A program made the translations under genes and the position numbers. The notes under the pieces were generated by a model, which was not told the DNA's origin, made no database searches, and saw only the letters and a program-made list of their open reading frames with translations. Of a DNA stretch of 48,164 nucleotides, positions 16,448-26,117 are shown piece after piece. Origin of the DNA: an uncultured Corynebacterium sp. (GTDB lineage Bacteria > Actinomycetota > Actinomycetes > Mycobacteriales > Mycobacteriaceae); contig CALUCD010000011.1 in NCBI GenBank assembly GCA_943914465.1, positions 1 through 48,164 of the forward strand, written 5' to 3'. Position 1 is the stretch's first letter; the number at the start of each line of letters is the position of its first letter.

Positions 16448-18016
16448 TTATGGACTGGGGGTTTCGGTTCGTGGGGTGTCTTCAAGTGCGTGCTGGAACG
16501 TCTCGTTCGGGTCGTGTACGGCCTGCTCGGTGACCGCTATGGCGCGGTCAAACTCCTCCTCGACGCCGCGCGCGGGCGTGGTCAGCAAAGATACGATGAC
16601 CATCGCAACCGAGGCGAGGATGAAGCCGGGGACCAGTTCATAGATGATGTCAGAAAAGAACGTCCCCCAAATGAACACGGTGACCGCCCCGACGATCATG
16701 CCGACAATTGCACCGGGGGCCGTGAGACGACGCCAGTACAGCGATGCGATGACAACCGGGCCGAACGCGGCACCAAAGCCTGCCCAGGCGAAGCCGACAA
16801 GCCCGAGGATCGTATCCGATGGGTTGAACGCCATGAGCATGGCTACCACTGCAACTGCGACGACCATGCTGCGCGACAACACTAGCAGGCTCGTTTTGCT
16901 CGGCTGTTTTTTGAAGATGCGGTACAAATCCTCGATCAGGGCAGATGAGGTGATGAGCAACTGCGAGGACATCGTGGACATGATCGCGGCGAGCACCGCA
17001 GTGAGGATGATGCCCGCCACCAGTGGGTGGACCAGCACGCGGGCGAGGTCAAGAAACACCGTTTCAAATCCAGACTGGTCCGTCACATTTGCACTGTGTT
17101 GCGAGAAATACACGGTGGACACCAACGCGGTAAAGATCCCCCCGAGGTAGCAAATGCTCGCCCAGATCATGCCGGTGCGCCGCCCACTTCGCGCCTCTAC
17201 GGGTGAGCGCAGTGCCATGAACCGGGTAACAATGTGAGGTTGGCCGAAATAGCCAAGCCCCCATGCGATATTGCCGATGATGGTCGCCGCCGACACCCCC
17301 GCGATCATGTTGAAGTACGTCGGGTTGCCGTCGGGCCACGGGCCGTAGGCATGATCGGTTGCCCAGGAGAAAATATCGCCCGGGTTATCCAGCGCGACAA
17401 GCGCCATTACCGGCACGATGACCAACGCGCAGAACATGAGCACTCCCTGCACGACATCGGTGTAGCTCACCGCGAGAAAGCCGCCGATAAAGGTGTAGAG
17501 CACGGTGATCGAGCCGACGATGAGCATGCCGGTCATGTAGTCGCCGCCGAAGGTGGACTCGTAGTAGCGCCCACCAGAGACCATTCCGGAGGAGACGTAG
17601 AAGGTGAAAAAGAAGATAATGATGACAGCTGCGGCGAAGCGCAGAATGCGGGATGAATCACGCGTCCGGTTTTCAAAGAAGCTGGGCAGAGTGATCGAGT
17701 TGTTGGCCACCTCGGTGTAGCCGCGCAGCCGCGGCGCGATCCACTTCCAGTTCGCCCACGTGCCGATGAGTAGGCTGATCACGATCCACAACTCACTCAT
17801 CCCAGCCACAAAGAGTGCGCCGGGAAGGCCCATGAGTAGCCAGCCAGACATATCCGACGCGCCCGCCGAGAGTCCTGCGACGAGTGGATGAAGGCCACGG
17901 TCACCGAGGACGTAATCGTCGTACTTCTTGGTTTGCAGCCACGAGTAGAACCCGATTGCGACCATGACGCCGAAGTACAAAACAATGGCGAGGACGAGCC
18001 AGAAGTTTTCACTCAT
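16448..18016 (-). CDS. putP: Sodium/proline symporter
   Basis: A 522-residue SSS-family carrier importing proline with Na+. ATG 18016 has AAGGAA eight bases upstream. The sequence follows PutP throughout: FWLVLAIVLYFGVMVAIGFY (TM1), DDYVLGDRGLHPLVAGLSAG, ASDMSGWLLMGLPGALF (Na+/substrate site near TM2), the ANNSITLPSFFENR loop, YTFIGGFLAVSYTDVVQG (TM5-6 signature), GYFGQPHIVTRFMA and MSTMSSQLLITSSALIEDLY. About 13 TM helices, with a charged C-terminal tail. Proline use as osmolyte and carbon source is the usual role. It is divergent from the helicase gene; the intergenic inverted repeat at 18072-18093 could be an operator. Confidence 0.94.
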   Translation of the reverse strand: MSENFWLVLAIVLYFGVMVAIGFYSWLQTKKYDDYVLGDRGLHPLVAGLSAGASDMSGWLLMGLPGALFVAGMSELWIVISLLIGTWANWKWIAPRLRGYTEVANNSITLPSFFENRTRDSSRILRFAAAVIIIFFFTFYVSSGMVSGGRYYESTFGGDYMTGMLIVGSITVLYTFIGGFLAVSYTDVVQGVLMFCALVIVPVMALVALDNPGDIFSWATDHAYGPWPDGNPTYFNMIAGVSAATIIGNIAWGLGYFGQPHIVTRFMALRSPVEARSGRRTGMIWASICYLGGIFTALVSTVYFSQHSANVTDQSGFETVFLDLARVLVHPLVAGIILTAVLAAIMSTMSSQLLITSSALIEDLYRIFKKQPSKTSLLVLSRSMVVAVAVVAMLMAFNPSDTILGLVGFAWAGFGAAFGPVVIASLYWRRLTAPGAIVGMIVGAVTVFIWGTFFSDIIYELVPGFILASVAMVIVSLLTTPARGVEEEFDRAIAVTEQAVHDPNETFQHALEDTPRTETPSP

Positions 18017-18071
18017 GGGCGTTCCTTTCCGCGGATGACGCTGTTATCCGCATACGGAGAGTAAGAAATTG

Positions 18072-18093
18072 TGCATCGATGTTGGATGATGCA
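18072..18093. promoter_or_regulatory. Inverted repeat between putP and the SNF2 gene
   Basis: TGCATC at 18072-18077 and GATGCA at 18088-18093 form a dyad with a 10-bp centre in the 164-bp divergent spacer. Dyads of this size are typical of GntR- or LacI-type operators, but the regulator is unknown and the match may be chance. Confidence 0.35.
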
Positions 18094-18180
18094 TATAGAT
18101 TACTGCACGGCGTTTGCTTACAGTCTGGAAAGGGTCGCGAAGATGGGGTTGTGTTCGGGGCCGGTGGTATAAGGATTTGT

Positions 18181-21100
18181 ATGCCTACCCATCTGCTCCA
18201 CGGTCTGTGGCTCCCTGAGTCCGGATTCAACCTGTGGGTGGAGCAGGTCGACGGCCACCGGATTGTGACCATGGACCGCGTGCCGGATGGCACGTTTCCG
18301 CAGGTTGTGCATTCGCTTATCGGCGGTGTGGGATTTCGCCACCGTGCGAAAATTCGGTTGCAAACCCCACGCGGGAAGGCTGTGAGTCTGGTCGCGCCCA
18401 CCGCCGCGCTCGCGCCCGCGCAGGCTGTTGCTTTTCTGGCGAGCGTTGAGCACCTCGGCTCGCCAACACCAGCAGCGAGCGAGGACCAACGTGCTGCGAT
18501 AGCGCCGGATATGTACTGGTTGATCCGGATGTATTCAGGCTTGATGCAGTTTGTGCGCGCGGGTCGAGTGTCGATCCATGTGGCGTTGAAAGACAGCGAC
18601 TGGTACGCCCAGTGGCAGTTGGGCACCGGGGTGGAGGAACGCACGTGGCTTGCAGAGATGACGGCTGCCGCCCCTGGTGTGCTCATCGCGAATAATCCGG
18701 CATTGGCCGAGGATATGGCGCGAACGCTCCTGCATGCCGTTGCTTCAGCGCGATTGCACGCGCGCGGTGCCGGCGGGGTGCATGACACCGCCCGCCCGTA
18801 CGCGCCGCACGATTTCATTAATTCGTTGGTCAACGGTCTGCCGTTGCGGCGTGGGGGAGCGGCACTGGCGCGCCAGGTGGGTGATTGGAATGGTTCGATC
18901 GCGGCAGTCAACCTACAGATGGTGTTCATCGCCGCCGAGCCCTATGAGGAAGCCGATGCGGCTGTTTGGCCCGTGCGATTGCAGGTGCGTTCTGGCACTG
19001 ACGCCCCGCGGCCGGTACGCCAGCACGACTATGACAGTCAAACCTCCCAACGTTTGCGCTCGGAGCTGACTCGCGCCAGCAACGTCTCTGCGCTGATTGA
19101 CCCGGTGCGGTATCCGCGCCCCGCGAATGTGGAGCGCTCGATGGACGAGGGCGATTGGGACGTCTACCTCGGCCCAGACGAGATCGTGCGGTTCATTCAA
19201 ACGGAGGCAGGCAAATTGCGTGCTGCTGGGTTTGCGGTCATGCTACCGCGAGCCTGGACCACAGCGGAGACAACAGCGAGGTTGCAGGTTGGGCGCGAGG
19301 ATGACCCGTATGACTCGTCGACGGTGACGCACCTGGGGTTTGACACCTTGATGCAGTACAACTGGCGGGTGTCTGTCGGTGGGGTGGAGCTGACCGATGA
19401 AGAGATGGAAGAACTGGTCGCCTCAAAGTCGGGTCTGGTCAAGTTGCGCGACGAATGGGTGCTAGCTGATACCGCGGGGTTGGCGCGTACCCAGCGTTAC
19501 ATGGAGCAGCTGCATCAGCACTCGGTCAAGCATGCGAAACACGCCGCTGAGGCGGCGGAGCGCATGGCCGCACTCGCGGCATCCGCTGGTAGCGATGATG
19601 CTGATGTGCTCGCCGAGGCAGCGGCGGCGGCGCGCGAGGCCTATGAGCGAGTGGTGGTGGGTGAGGAAAGCGGCGCGGTGACCGCCGGGGAGCTTCGCCA
19701 GCTTGCCGTGGAGTCAAGTGTGGAAGCTGGGGCGGGTGAGCCTGTGGAGTTCACGGGCTCAAGCTGGATCACCTCGCTTATCGGCGGTGATGTGCAGCCC
19801 GCGCCGGAGCGGGTTGAGCTGCCGTCTACGGTGCAGGCCGAGTTGCGTGATTATCAACGCCGCGGTGTTGACTGGCTGTTTTTCATGTCGCGCAGCAATC
19901 TCGGTGCAGTGCTGGCCGATGACATGGGTCTGGGCAAAACCCTGCAGCTGTTGGCACTTCTGGCGGTGGAGGCAGAGGCGGGTGTTCGCACCGGGCCGAC
20001 CTTGGTCATTGCGCCGACCTCGGTGGTGGGCAACTGGGCGCGGGAGGCGACACGGTTTGTTCCAGGCATGCGGGTCGTGGTCCATCACGGTCCGCGGAGG
20101 CTGAGCGAGGAAGCGTTCATCGAGGCAGCGCAGCAGGCTGACCTGGTGATTACCTCATACGGGGTGGTCAACCGTGACCTGCACACCTTGGCTCAGGTGA
20201 AGTGGGACCACGTTGTGCTCGATGAGGCGCAGGCGATTAAGAATGCGGGCACGCGGGCGTCGAAAAGCGTGCGAGCGCTGCCAGCGCGCCACCGCATTGC
20301 GCTGACCGGGACCCCGATTGAAAATAAGCTGTCTGAACTGCGAAGTTTGCTTGATTTTGTCAATCCCGGCATGTTGGGCTCGCAGGCGTTTTTTCGCAAT
20401 CACTTTGCAAAGGTCATTGAGTCAGGGCGCGATGATCCACTCGCCGAGGAGATGGGTGAGCGCCTCCAGCGCCTGACCGCGCCGTTTATTCTCCGGCGGT
20501 TGAAGACTGATCCTTCAATCATCAGCGACTTGCCCAATAAGGCAGAACATGTCCTGAGCGTGGATATGACACCGGAACAGGCGGCGCTGTACACCGCGCT
20601 GGTCAATGAGATGCAGGCGGAGTTGAAACAACGGCGCGGGATCGCACGCAAAGGACTGGTGTTAGCAACGATTACGCGCATTAAGCAGATCTGCAACCAC
20701 CCAGCGCAGTTCCTTGGAGACGGCTCAGCGGTCACCGTCCGCGGTAAGCACCGCTCAGGCAAGGTAGAAAAGCTGATTGAGATTCTTGACCAAGCGGTGA
20801 ACACGAACCAGCGGGTGCTCATCTTCACCCAGTACAAGGCTTTCGGCGATATCTTGCAGCCGTATCTTTCCACCAGGCTTGGACACCCGATCCCGTTTCT
20901 GCACGGCGGGGTGGGTAAAACCGCGCGTGACACCATGGTGCAGCGCTTTCAGGAGCCTGATGGTGCGCCAGCGATGCTGCTGAGTCTGAAGGCGGGCGGG
21001 ACCGGGTTGAATCTAACCGCGGCCTCGATTGTGGTGCACATGGACCGGTGGTGGAACCCCGCGGTAGAAAACCAGGCCACTGACCGGGCATTTCGAATCG

Positions 21101-21288
21101 GGCAGGAGCACGATGTCACGGTGTATAAGATGATCACCCGCGGAACGATGGAGGAGTCCATCCAAGATGTTCTCGACGGCAAAATGCAACTTGCCGGCAC
21201 CGTCGTTGGCGAAGGGGAAGGTTGGATCACGGAGCTGAACGCGGAGGATCTGGCGCGGCTGATGAGTTTCAAGGAGCGCGATGAGTAA
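18181..21288 (+). CDS. helZ: SNF2/HelZ-like DNA-dependent ATPase
   Basis: About 1,035 residues from ATG 18181, chosen because AAGGA sits five bases upstream; the open frame reaches 18079 but that part has no such signal. The N-terminal ~550 residues form the DUF3670-type region seen in bacterial SNF2 proteins (SNLVNGLPLRRG-like patch, DEWVLAD). The Swi2/Snf2 motor follows: Walker A DDMGLGKT (near residue 581), IAPTSVVGNW, DEAQ (681-684), LTGTPIENKLSELRSL, RRLKTD, VLIFTQYKAF, AGGTGLNLTAA and DRAFRIGQ (~970). It resembles M. tuberculosis HelZ (Rv2101), which is likewise followed by a SWIM protein. It likely remodels DNA-bound complexes in repair or defence. The stop overlaps the next start. Confidence 0.92.
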   Translation: MPTHLLHGLWLPESGFNLWVEQVDGHRIVTMDRVPDGTFPQVVHSLIGGVGFRHRAKIRLQTPRGKAVSLVAPTAALAPAQAVAFLASVEHLGSPTPAASEDQRAAIAPDMYWLIRMYSGLMQFVRAGRVSIHVALKDSDWYAQWQLGTGVEERTWLAEMTAAAPGVLIANNPALAEDMARTLLHAVASARLHARGAGGVHDTARPYAPHDFINSLVNGLPLRRGGAALARQVGDWNGSIAAVNLQMVFIAAEPYEEADAAVWPVRLQVRSGTDAPRPVRQHDYDSQTSQRLRSELTRASNVSALIDPVRYPRPANVERSMDEGDWDVYLGPDEIVRFIQTEAGKLRAAGFAVMLPRAWTTAETTARLQVGREDDPYDSSTVTHLGFDTLMQYNWRVSVGGVELTDEEMEELVASKSGLVKLRDEWVLADTAGLARTQRYMEQLHQHSVKHAKHAAEAAERMAALAASAGSDDADVLAEAAAAAREAYERVVVGEESGAVTAGELRQLAVESSVEAGAGEPVEFTGSSWITSLIGGDVQPAPERVELPSTVQAELRDYQRRGVDWLFFMSRSNLGAVLADDMGLGKTLQLLALLAVEAEAGVRTGPTLVIAPTSVVGNWAREATRFVPGMRVVVHHGPRRLSEEAFIEAAQQADLVITSYGVVNRDLHTLAQVKWDHVVLDEAQAIKNAGTRASKSVRALPARHRIALTGTPIENKLSELRSLLDFVNPGMLGSQAFFRNHFAKVIESGRDDPLAEEMGERLQRLTAPFILRRLKTDPSIISDLPNKAEHVLSVDMTPEQAALYTALVNEMQAELKQRRGIARKGLVLATITRIKQICNHPAQFLGDGSAVTVRGKHRSGKVEKLIEILDQAVNTNQRVLIFTQYKAFGDILQPYLSTRLGHPIPFLHGGVGKTARDTMVQRFQEPDGAPAMLLSLKAGGTGLNLTAASIVVHMDRWWNPAVENQATDRAFRIGQEHDVTVYKMITRGTMEESIQDVLDGKMQLAGTVVGEGEGWITELNAEDLARLMSFKERDE

Positions 21289-22141
21289 CAGCTCTGCTCA
21301 ACCTCGCGCGGATGATGCAGACAATGTCATCTACGCGAACTTCGGTGCGCGCAAACGTGTCTCGTCTGCGGCGGAGACCGGTGGCCCCGAACCGGCTAGC
21401 ACCCCTGCCGCCGCGGTAAGCGAGAGTCTTTCACCCGCCGCGATGCGCGTGGTCAACGCGGCGGTGCGCCAGACCGATGTGGGTCGCGCTCAACGGGGCC
21501 AGCAATACGCGGCGAATGGCCATGTCGCCGACTTGCGGGTGCGACCGGATGGCGTTGAAGGGTTTATCACGGGCAGCCAAAACGAGCCGTTTTTCACGTC
21601 CGTATCGCTTCCCCGCAGAACACCCACTGAGCTCCGCCGTGCCTTGGAGCAGCTGGCTGCGCTGCCCGGAGGAATGCAGCGCGCTGAGCGGGGGGAGTTC
21701 CCCGACAGCGTGCTTGACGTACTGTTGGCATCCTCGCCGGAAGAGTTTCGGTTTGTCTGCGATTGCCCAGACAACGCGGCGGTGTGCAAACACGGTGTCG
21801 CGCTTGCCCAGGCTGCTGCGCAGCGTATTGACGCGGAACCGGCGACCGTATTTGCCCTGCGTGACCTCAGCATCGGCGCGGTTGAAGAGACGATCCGATT
21901 GGGGGCGCATTCCATTGCGGAGGAAAACGCTGCTGAGGGATCAACCTACTTCTGGTCCGGCCGGGACTTACCAGCTCTGCCGCACCCGAAGGTCGCGCCG
22001 ATGATTGAGGATTCGGATATGGATCTGCTGCACCGCGCAATGCAGACCGTGTCTTTTACCAATATCGATCAGCTTCGCGCGGTCGCGGATATCGAGGACC
22101 TCTACGACCTGCTGGTCAACGATGCAGAGCTCGACCCGTAG
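21281..22141 (+). CDS. SWIM zinc-finger protein, partner of the SNF2 ATPase
   Basis: A 286-residue protein overlapping the SNF2 gene by 8 bp (ATG 21281), a sign of coupled translation. Its centre carries a SWIM domain CxCx(n)CxH: FVCDCPDNAAVCKHGVALAQ (about residues 157-178). Before it lies a region beginning QRGQQYAANGHVADLRV, the usual lead-in of these proteins. Such SWIM proteins accompany SNF2 ATPases across actinobacteria (Rv2102 next to Rv2101 helZ) and presumably supply DNA or protein binding. There is no signal peptide or membrane segment. Confidence 0.88.
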   Translation: MSNSSAQPRADDADNVIYANFGARKRVSSAAETGGPEPASTPAAAVSESLSPAAMRVVNAAVRQTDVGRAQRGQQYAANGHVADLRVRPDGVEGFITGSQNEPFFTSVSLPRRTPTELRRALEQLAALPGGMQRAERGEFPDSVLDVLLASSPEEFRFVCDCPDNAAVCKHGVALAQAAAQRIDAEPATVFALRDLSIGAVEETIRLGAHSIAEENAAEGSTYFWSGRDLPALPHPKVAPMIEDSDMDLLHRAMQTVSFTNIDQLRAVADIEDLYDLLVNDAELDP

Positions 22142-22196
22142 GCACGTTCGCACAGATTAACGAGGTTTGTCGGATACGGCTGGTATGTATGGGGCT

Positions 22197-23357
22197 ATGC
22201 AGACCGTCACCTTCATTCACACCTCAGACCTGCAGATTGGGATGACGCGCAAATTCTTAAGCCCGGAAGCGCAATCGCGTTTCGACGATGCGCGGCTGCG
22301 CTCCATCACGCGCCTGGGTGAGTTGGCCCAAGCTCACGGCGCAGCCTTCATCGTCGTGGCAGGCGATGTGTTTGAACACAATGCGCTGGAACCGGCAACG
22401 CTGGGGCGCGCGCTTGAAGCGTTGCGGCAGGTGCCGGTTCCGGTGTACTTGTTGCCGGGCAACCACGACCCGCTGGTGGCAGATTCGGTCTTCGCCCGTG
22501 TCGGAGATCTTGCCAATGTGAGGGTGCTGGACTCGTCGGAGCCGGTGGAGGTGCGCCGGGAGGTGGAGATTGTTGGCGCTCCGCTGCTGGCGAAGCATGC
22601 GTCGGAAGATCTATGTGCGCGCGCGATCCGGGGCCTTGAGCCGACAAAGAGCATTCGCATCCTAGTTGGGCACGGTCAGGTTGAAGGATACGGCTCGGAA
22701 GATTCTTCGGCCTTGATTGACCTGCCTCGCCTGGAGGGGGCGTTGGATGCTGGCGTGATTGACTATGTGGCGCTGGGTGACACGCATTCCACGATGTCGC
22801 TTGGTGGCAGTGGTCGGGTGTGGTTCTCAGGGTCCCCTGAGACGACTGATTTCCACGACCGTGCGCAGGGTGGCGGTGAGGTTGATTCGGGCAATGCTCT
22901 AGTAGTCACCGTGCGCAAGCAGGATTTCGCGGCGGAGGTCGAGGTTATTAAGGAACCAGTCGGTCTCTGGAGCTTTGATGCGCTGTCCTGGGAGGTCGCA
23001 GACGCTGGCGATGTAGAGCGCATCGTCGATCAGCTCGCCGCGTATCCAGATAAAGATCGAACCGTGATCAAATACGCCATCACGGGCACCTTAGGTCTTG
23101 CGGCGATGGCAAGGCTTGAGACCGAGCTGGCTGAGCTCGAGCCTGTCTTCGCTGCGCTATACCCCCGCCAGCGGCTGATGCAGTTGCACCTCGACCCGAG
23201 TGTTGAGGAGCTGGAGAATTTGCCGTTGACCGGTTATGCCCGCGCAGCGATGCGTGAGCTGGTGGCTGCCGCGAGCGGGGACGGTGTTTCACAGGCGGCT
23301 GACCCGGTAGCTCGCGACGCTGTCAACCTGTTATTCCGACTGGCCCAGAAAGTGTGA
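22197..23357 (+). CDS. SbcD-like metallophosphoesterase (DNA repair exonuclease family)
   Basis: A 386-residue calcineurin-like phosphoesterase. Starts at 22167, 22185 and 22197 are all possible; I prefer ATG 22197 because homology begins at QTVTFIHTSDLQIG. Metal-binding motifs: SDLQIG (usual DxH has Gln in place of His here, as in a recognised subgroup), VAGDVFEHN, LPGNHDPL, VGHGQVEG and ALGDTHSTM. It lies 7 bp before a Rad50/SbcC-type ATPase, so the two should form an Mre11-Rad50-like nuclease complex that processes DNA ends or hairpins. It follows the SWIM gene by 55 bp, so the four genes probably form one operon. Confidence 0.85.
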   Translation: MQTVTFIHTSDLQIGMTRKFLSPEAQSRFDDARLRSITRLGELAQAHGAAFIVVAGDVFEHNALEPATLGRALEALRQVPVPVYLLPGNHDPLVADSVFARVGDLANVRVLDSSEPVEVRREVEIVGAPLLAKHASEDLCARAIRGLEPTKSIRILVGHGQVEGYGSEDSSALIDLPRLEGALDAGVIDYVALGDTHSTMSLGGSGRVWFSGSPETTDFHDRAQGGGEVDSGNALVVTVRKQDFAAEVEVIKEPVGLWSFDALSWEVADAGDVERIVDQLAAYPDKDRTVIKYAITGTLGLAAMARLETELAELEPVFAALYPRQRLMQLHLDPSVEELENLPLTGYARAAMRELVAAASGDGVSQAADPVARDAVNLLFRLAQKV

Positions 23358-23364
23358 ACGTATC

Positions 23365-26037
23365 GTGCGCATCCACTCGTTGCTGGTGAAGAACTTCCGT
23401 GCTCTTGAACATCTCGAGCTCGCCGAGCTGCCAAAGACTGGCGTGATCATTATTGAAGGCGACAACGAGGCGGGTAAATCCACCATTCTTGATGCGATTG
23501 ACCTGGTGCTGCAGGAACGCTCTACCTCGAAAAAGAAGCAGGTGAAGGCGTGTGCGCCGGTCGGGCGCGATGTCGGGCCGGAGGTGACACTGACCGCGAC
23601 GGTAGGCGAATATACATTCACGGTATATAAGCGGTGGTTGAAGAGCGCGAAATCCGAGCTGACGGTGACACAACCCGTGCGGCGCAATTTCACCGGGCGC
23701 GAGGCTGACGATCAGCTCGAACGCATCTTGGAGGACAGTCTCGACGAGGCGCTTCTGGCGACGCTGTTTCTGCGCCAAGGCGAACTGGATCCGGGGGTGC
23801 AGGCGGCGGGCATTCCCTCCATCGCCGCGGCACTGCAGGACGCCTCAGGTGACGTTGATGTGGCATCAGCGGCGGAGGACACTGCGCTGATGGCGGCAGT
23901 CGAGCACCACTACGCCGAATACTGGACAGCAGGCGCCCACCCGAAACCCAAAGCCAGTTACGCCGCGTTGATGAAGGCGAGAGACGATGCGAGCACGACC
24001 CGTGACCAAGCCGTGTTAGAGCTTGAACAGCTCACAGGCTTTGTCGACGAGGTCGCACGCCGAGAAGAGGAGCTGCGGCGGATCGAGGACGAGTTGCCAG
24101 CGGCCGAAGAGGAAGCAGCAACCCGCCAGCGCGAAGCTGAAGAGGCGGCACAGCTGGGGAAGCAGGCGGCGGACGCGCAGGATCGTCTCGATCGGGAGGT
24201 GTTGCACCGTGAACGTGCGGAAGCCGCACTCGATGCCCGTCATGCCATCGAACAACGGGTCGAGACGGCCGAAACCGCAGTAGGCGAGCTGCGTGCCAAA
24301 GTTGAACCTGCCAGTGAGGCCGCGCAGGTAGAGCAGGCGAAGATTGCAGAGCTCACAGCCAGCCGTGACGCGGCTCATATCGAGGTGCGCAAGCAACGTG
24401 ATGAGCACAAACGTGCCACGCGCATGCTTGACTTGATCCGAGCACGCCGTGAGCTCAACGCACGAGATGCAGCACTTGGGCAGGTCAGGGACGCGGTTGC
24501 GAGCTACCGCAGGTTGGTAGAAACTTCCCCGGCGCGGATTATCACCGACGACGCTCTGGAAAAGGTGAATGCGGCGCAGACTGAGGTGGCACTGCAGCAG
24601 AGGTTACGCGATGCAGCTGCGGCGAAGTTGGAATTGACCGCCGCAGGTGAAACCGTCTCCGTTAATGGCGGTGAGGTCTCGGTCAATGGCACTGTCGGCG
24701 TAGACGTCTTTGAGGGCACTGAGTTGCGCATAGGTGGTGTGCAGCTTATCTATCGGGCTGCGCAAGATGCGAAAGATCCGCGCGCGGCTGTGGAGCAGGC
24801 AGAACAAGCGCTGGTAGATCTGCTGGAATCGTTGGGATGCACCACTGCAGATGAAGTGCGAGCCGCACGGGATGCGCACCGGGAACATGAGCTCAATCTG
24901 GCTGCGGCGAAGCGGCGCCGGGATGAGCTTCTCGGCGGAAGCGATCTGGAAACGATGCAGGCGCAGCGCGCTGGGGTAGAGCAATTCATCGGCGAGCTGA
25001 CCGAGGCGTTAGGTGGCGATGCCCCGGAGGGGGGTGTCTTAGACAGCCACGAAGAGCAGACGCAACTGGCCGCCGCCAGGGCAGAGCGTGAGCTGGGTGA
25101 CGCTGAGCGGCGGGTTGAAGAACTCGAGGCAGCGCTCAAGCCGTACGCCGACCGTTCGGCAGCGCAGGCGCTGACCAAGTTGGAGGCCCAGCTTGAAGCG
25201 AAAGAGACGGAGGTAGCTGTCGCTCAGCGTGAGCTCAGCGCGGCTGAAGAGGCGACGCCACAAGAACAGCTGGTAGTGGCTCTGGTGACGGCGCAAGACA
25301 AGGAGGCCGAGGCACGCGCAGTTGCGCAGCGTCGTGCGCAGGAAGCGGCCGCGGCGGATCCACAACTGGCCGACAGTTTGGCGCAGGGCGCAAAGACGCG
25401 GGTTGCCACTCTCATTGATCGCCGTGCTCAGGCCGCTAACCGCATCACTGAACTGACCGGGCGCATTGAGCTGGCAACCGGTGCTGCTGAGAAGGCAGAC
25501 CGTGCCGAGGCTGAGTTGGAGCGCGCCGAGGCCGCCTTGTCTGCAGCCACGCGCCGTGCGGAGGCGATTCGGCTTTTGCGCGACACGATGGTGGCGCATC
25601 GTGATGCTGCTCGTGCTCGCTATAGCGCACCGTTTCATGACGCGCTGCGAAGGCATGCGCAGGTGCTCTATGGGCCCGACGTCGAGTTCAACTTGGGGCA
25701 AGCGCTGGAAGTCACCGACCGCACGGTTGGTGGGTCGACGGTGCCGATCAGTGAGCTCTCGGGCGGGACGAAAGAGCAGCTTGCATTGTTGACCAGGTTT
25801 GCAATCGCTGATCTTACGACTGAGACGGGGGCAACTGCCCCGGTACCGGTTGTGGTGGATGATGCCCTTGGTGCCACAGACCCTGATCGTTTGAGTCGGA
25901 TGAATCTTTTGTTCAATCAGGTGGGCGATAGCGCCCAGGTGATTGTGCTGACATGTTTTCCGCAGCGATTTGACCGTGTGAACGCGGCCAGGCGTTACCG
26001 GATTGAGGATCTTAAACACCCGTCGCGCAGTGATTAA
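23365..26037 (+). CDS. SbcC/Rad50-like AAA ATPase without a zinc hook
   Basis: An 890-residue SMC-type ATPase starting at GTG 23365. The N-terminal half-domain has Walker A EGDNEAGKST (31-40). A long Ala/Glu/Arg-rich coiled coil covers roughly residues 200-400 and 480-760. The C-terminal half has the signature ISELSGGTKEQLALL and Walker B VPVVVDDALGATD. The apex does not carry the CxxC zinc hook of Rad50/SbcC; instead there is a short beta-rich insert (AGETVSVNGGEVSVNG, then FEGTELRIGGVQLIY). This resembles the YhaN-like subgroup. With the phosphoesterase upstream it likely forms a DNA-end-processing complex. Confidence 0.87.
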   Translation: MRIHSLLVKNFRALEHLELAELPKTGVIIIEGDNEAGKSTILDAIDLVLQERSTSKKKQVKACAPVGRDVGPEVTLTATVGEYTFTVYKRWLKSAKSELTVTQPVRRNFTGREADDQLERILEDSLDEALLATLFLRQGELDPGVQAAGIPSIAAALQDASGDVDVASAAEDTALMAAVEHHYAEYWTAGAHPKPKASYAALMKARDDASTTRDQAVLELEQLTGFVDEVARREEELRRIEDELPAAEEEAATRQREAEEAAQLGKQAADAQDRLDREVLHRERAEAALDARHAIEQRVETAETAVGELRAKVEPASEAAQVEQAKIAELTASRDAAHIEVRKQRDEHKRATRMLDLIRARRELNARDAALGQVRDAVASYRRLVETSPARIITDDALEKVNAAQTEVALQQRLRDAAAAKLELTAAGETVSVNGGEVSVNGTVGVDVFEGTELRIGGVQLIYRAAQDAKDPRAAVEQAEQALVDLLESLGCTTADEVRAARDAHREHELNLAAAKRRRDELLGGSDLETMQAQRAGVEQFIGELTEALGGDAPEGGVLDSHEEQTQLAAARAERELGDAERRVEELEAALKPYADRSAAQALTKLEAQLEAKETEVAVAQRELSAAEEATPQEQLVVALVTAQDKEAEARAVAQRRAQEAAAADPQLADSLAQGAKTRVATLIDRRAQAANRITELTGRIELATGAAEKADRAEAELERAEAALSAATRRAEAIRLLRDTMVAHRDAARARYSAPFHDALRRHAQVLYGPDVEFNLGQALEVTDRTVGGSTVPISELSGGTKEQLALLTRFAIADLTTETGATAPVPVVVDDALGATDPDRLSRMNLLFNQVGDSAQVIVLTCFPQRFDRVNAARRYRIEDLKHPSRSD

Positions 26038-26117
26038 CCTCGTAGTTCCGAGCTTTGCGTTCGTTGAGGTTGGTAGCGTCGTTGGTCGCAGGCGGCGCAA
26101 CAAGTAGTGTATTTCTT

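Noticed and set aside
18079..18180. Upstream extension of the SNF2 gene
   Set aside because: No ribosome binding site at 18079, while ATG 18181 has AAGGA at good spacing and begins the conserved protein.
25039..26103. Long open frame antisense to the SbcC-like gene (354 codons)
   Set aside because: Composition is that of a shadow frame in high-GC DNA; the plus-strand frame has clear ATPase motifs.
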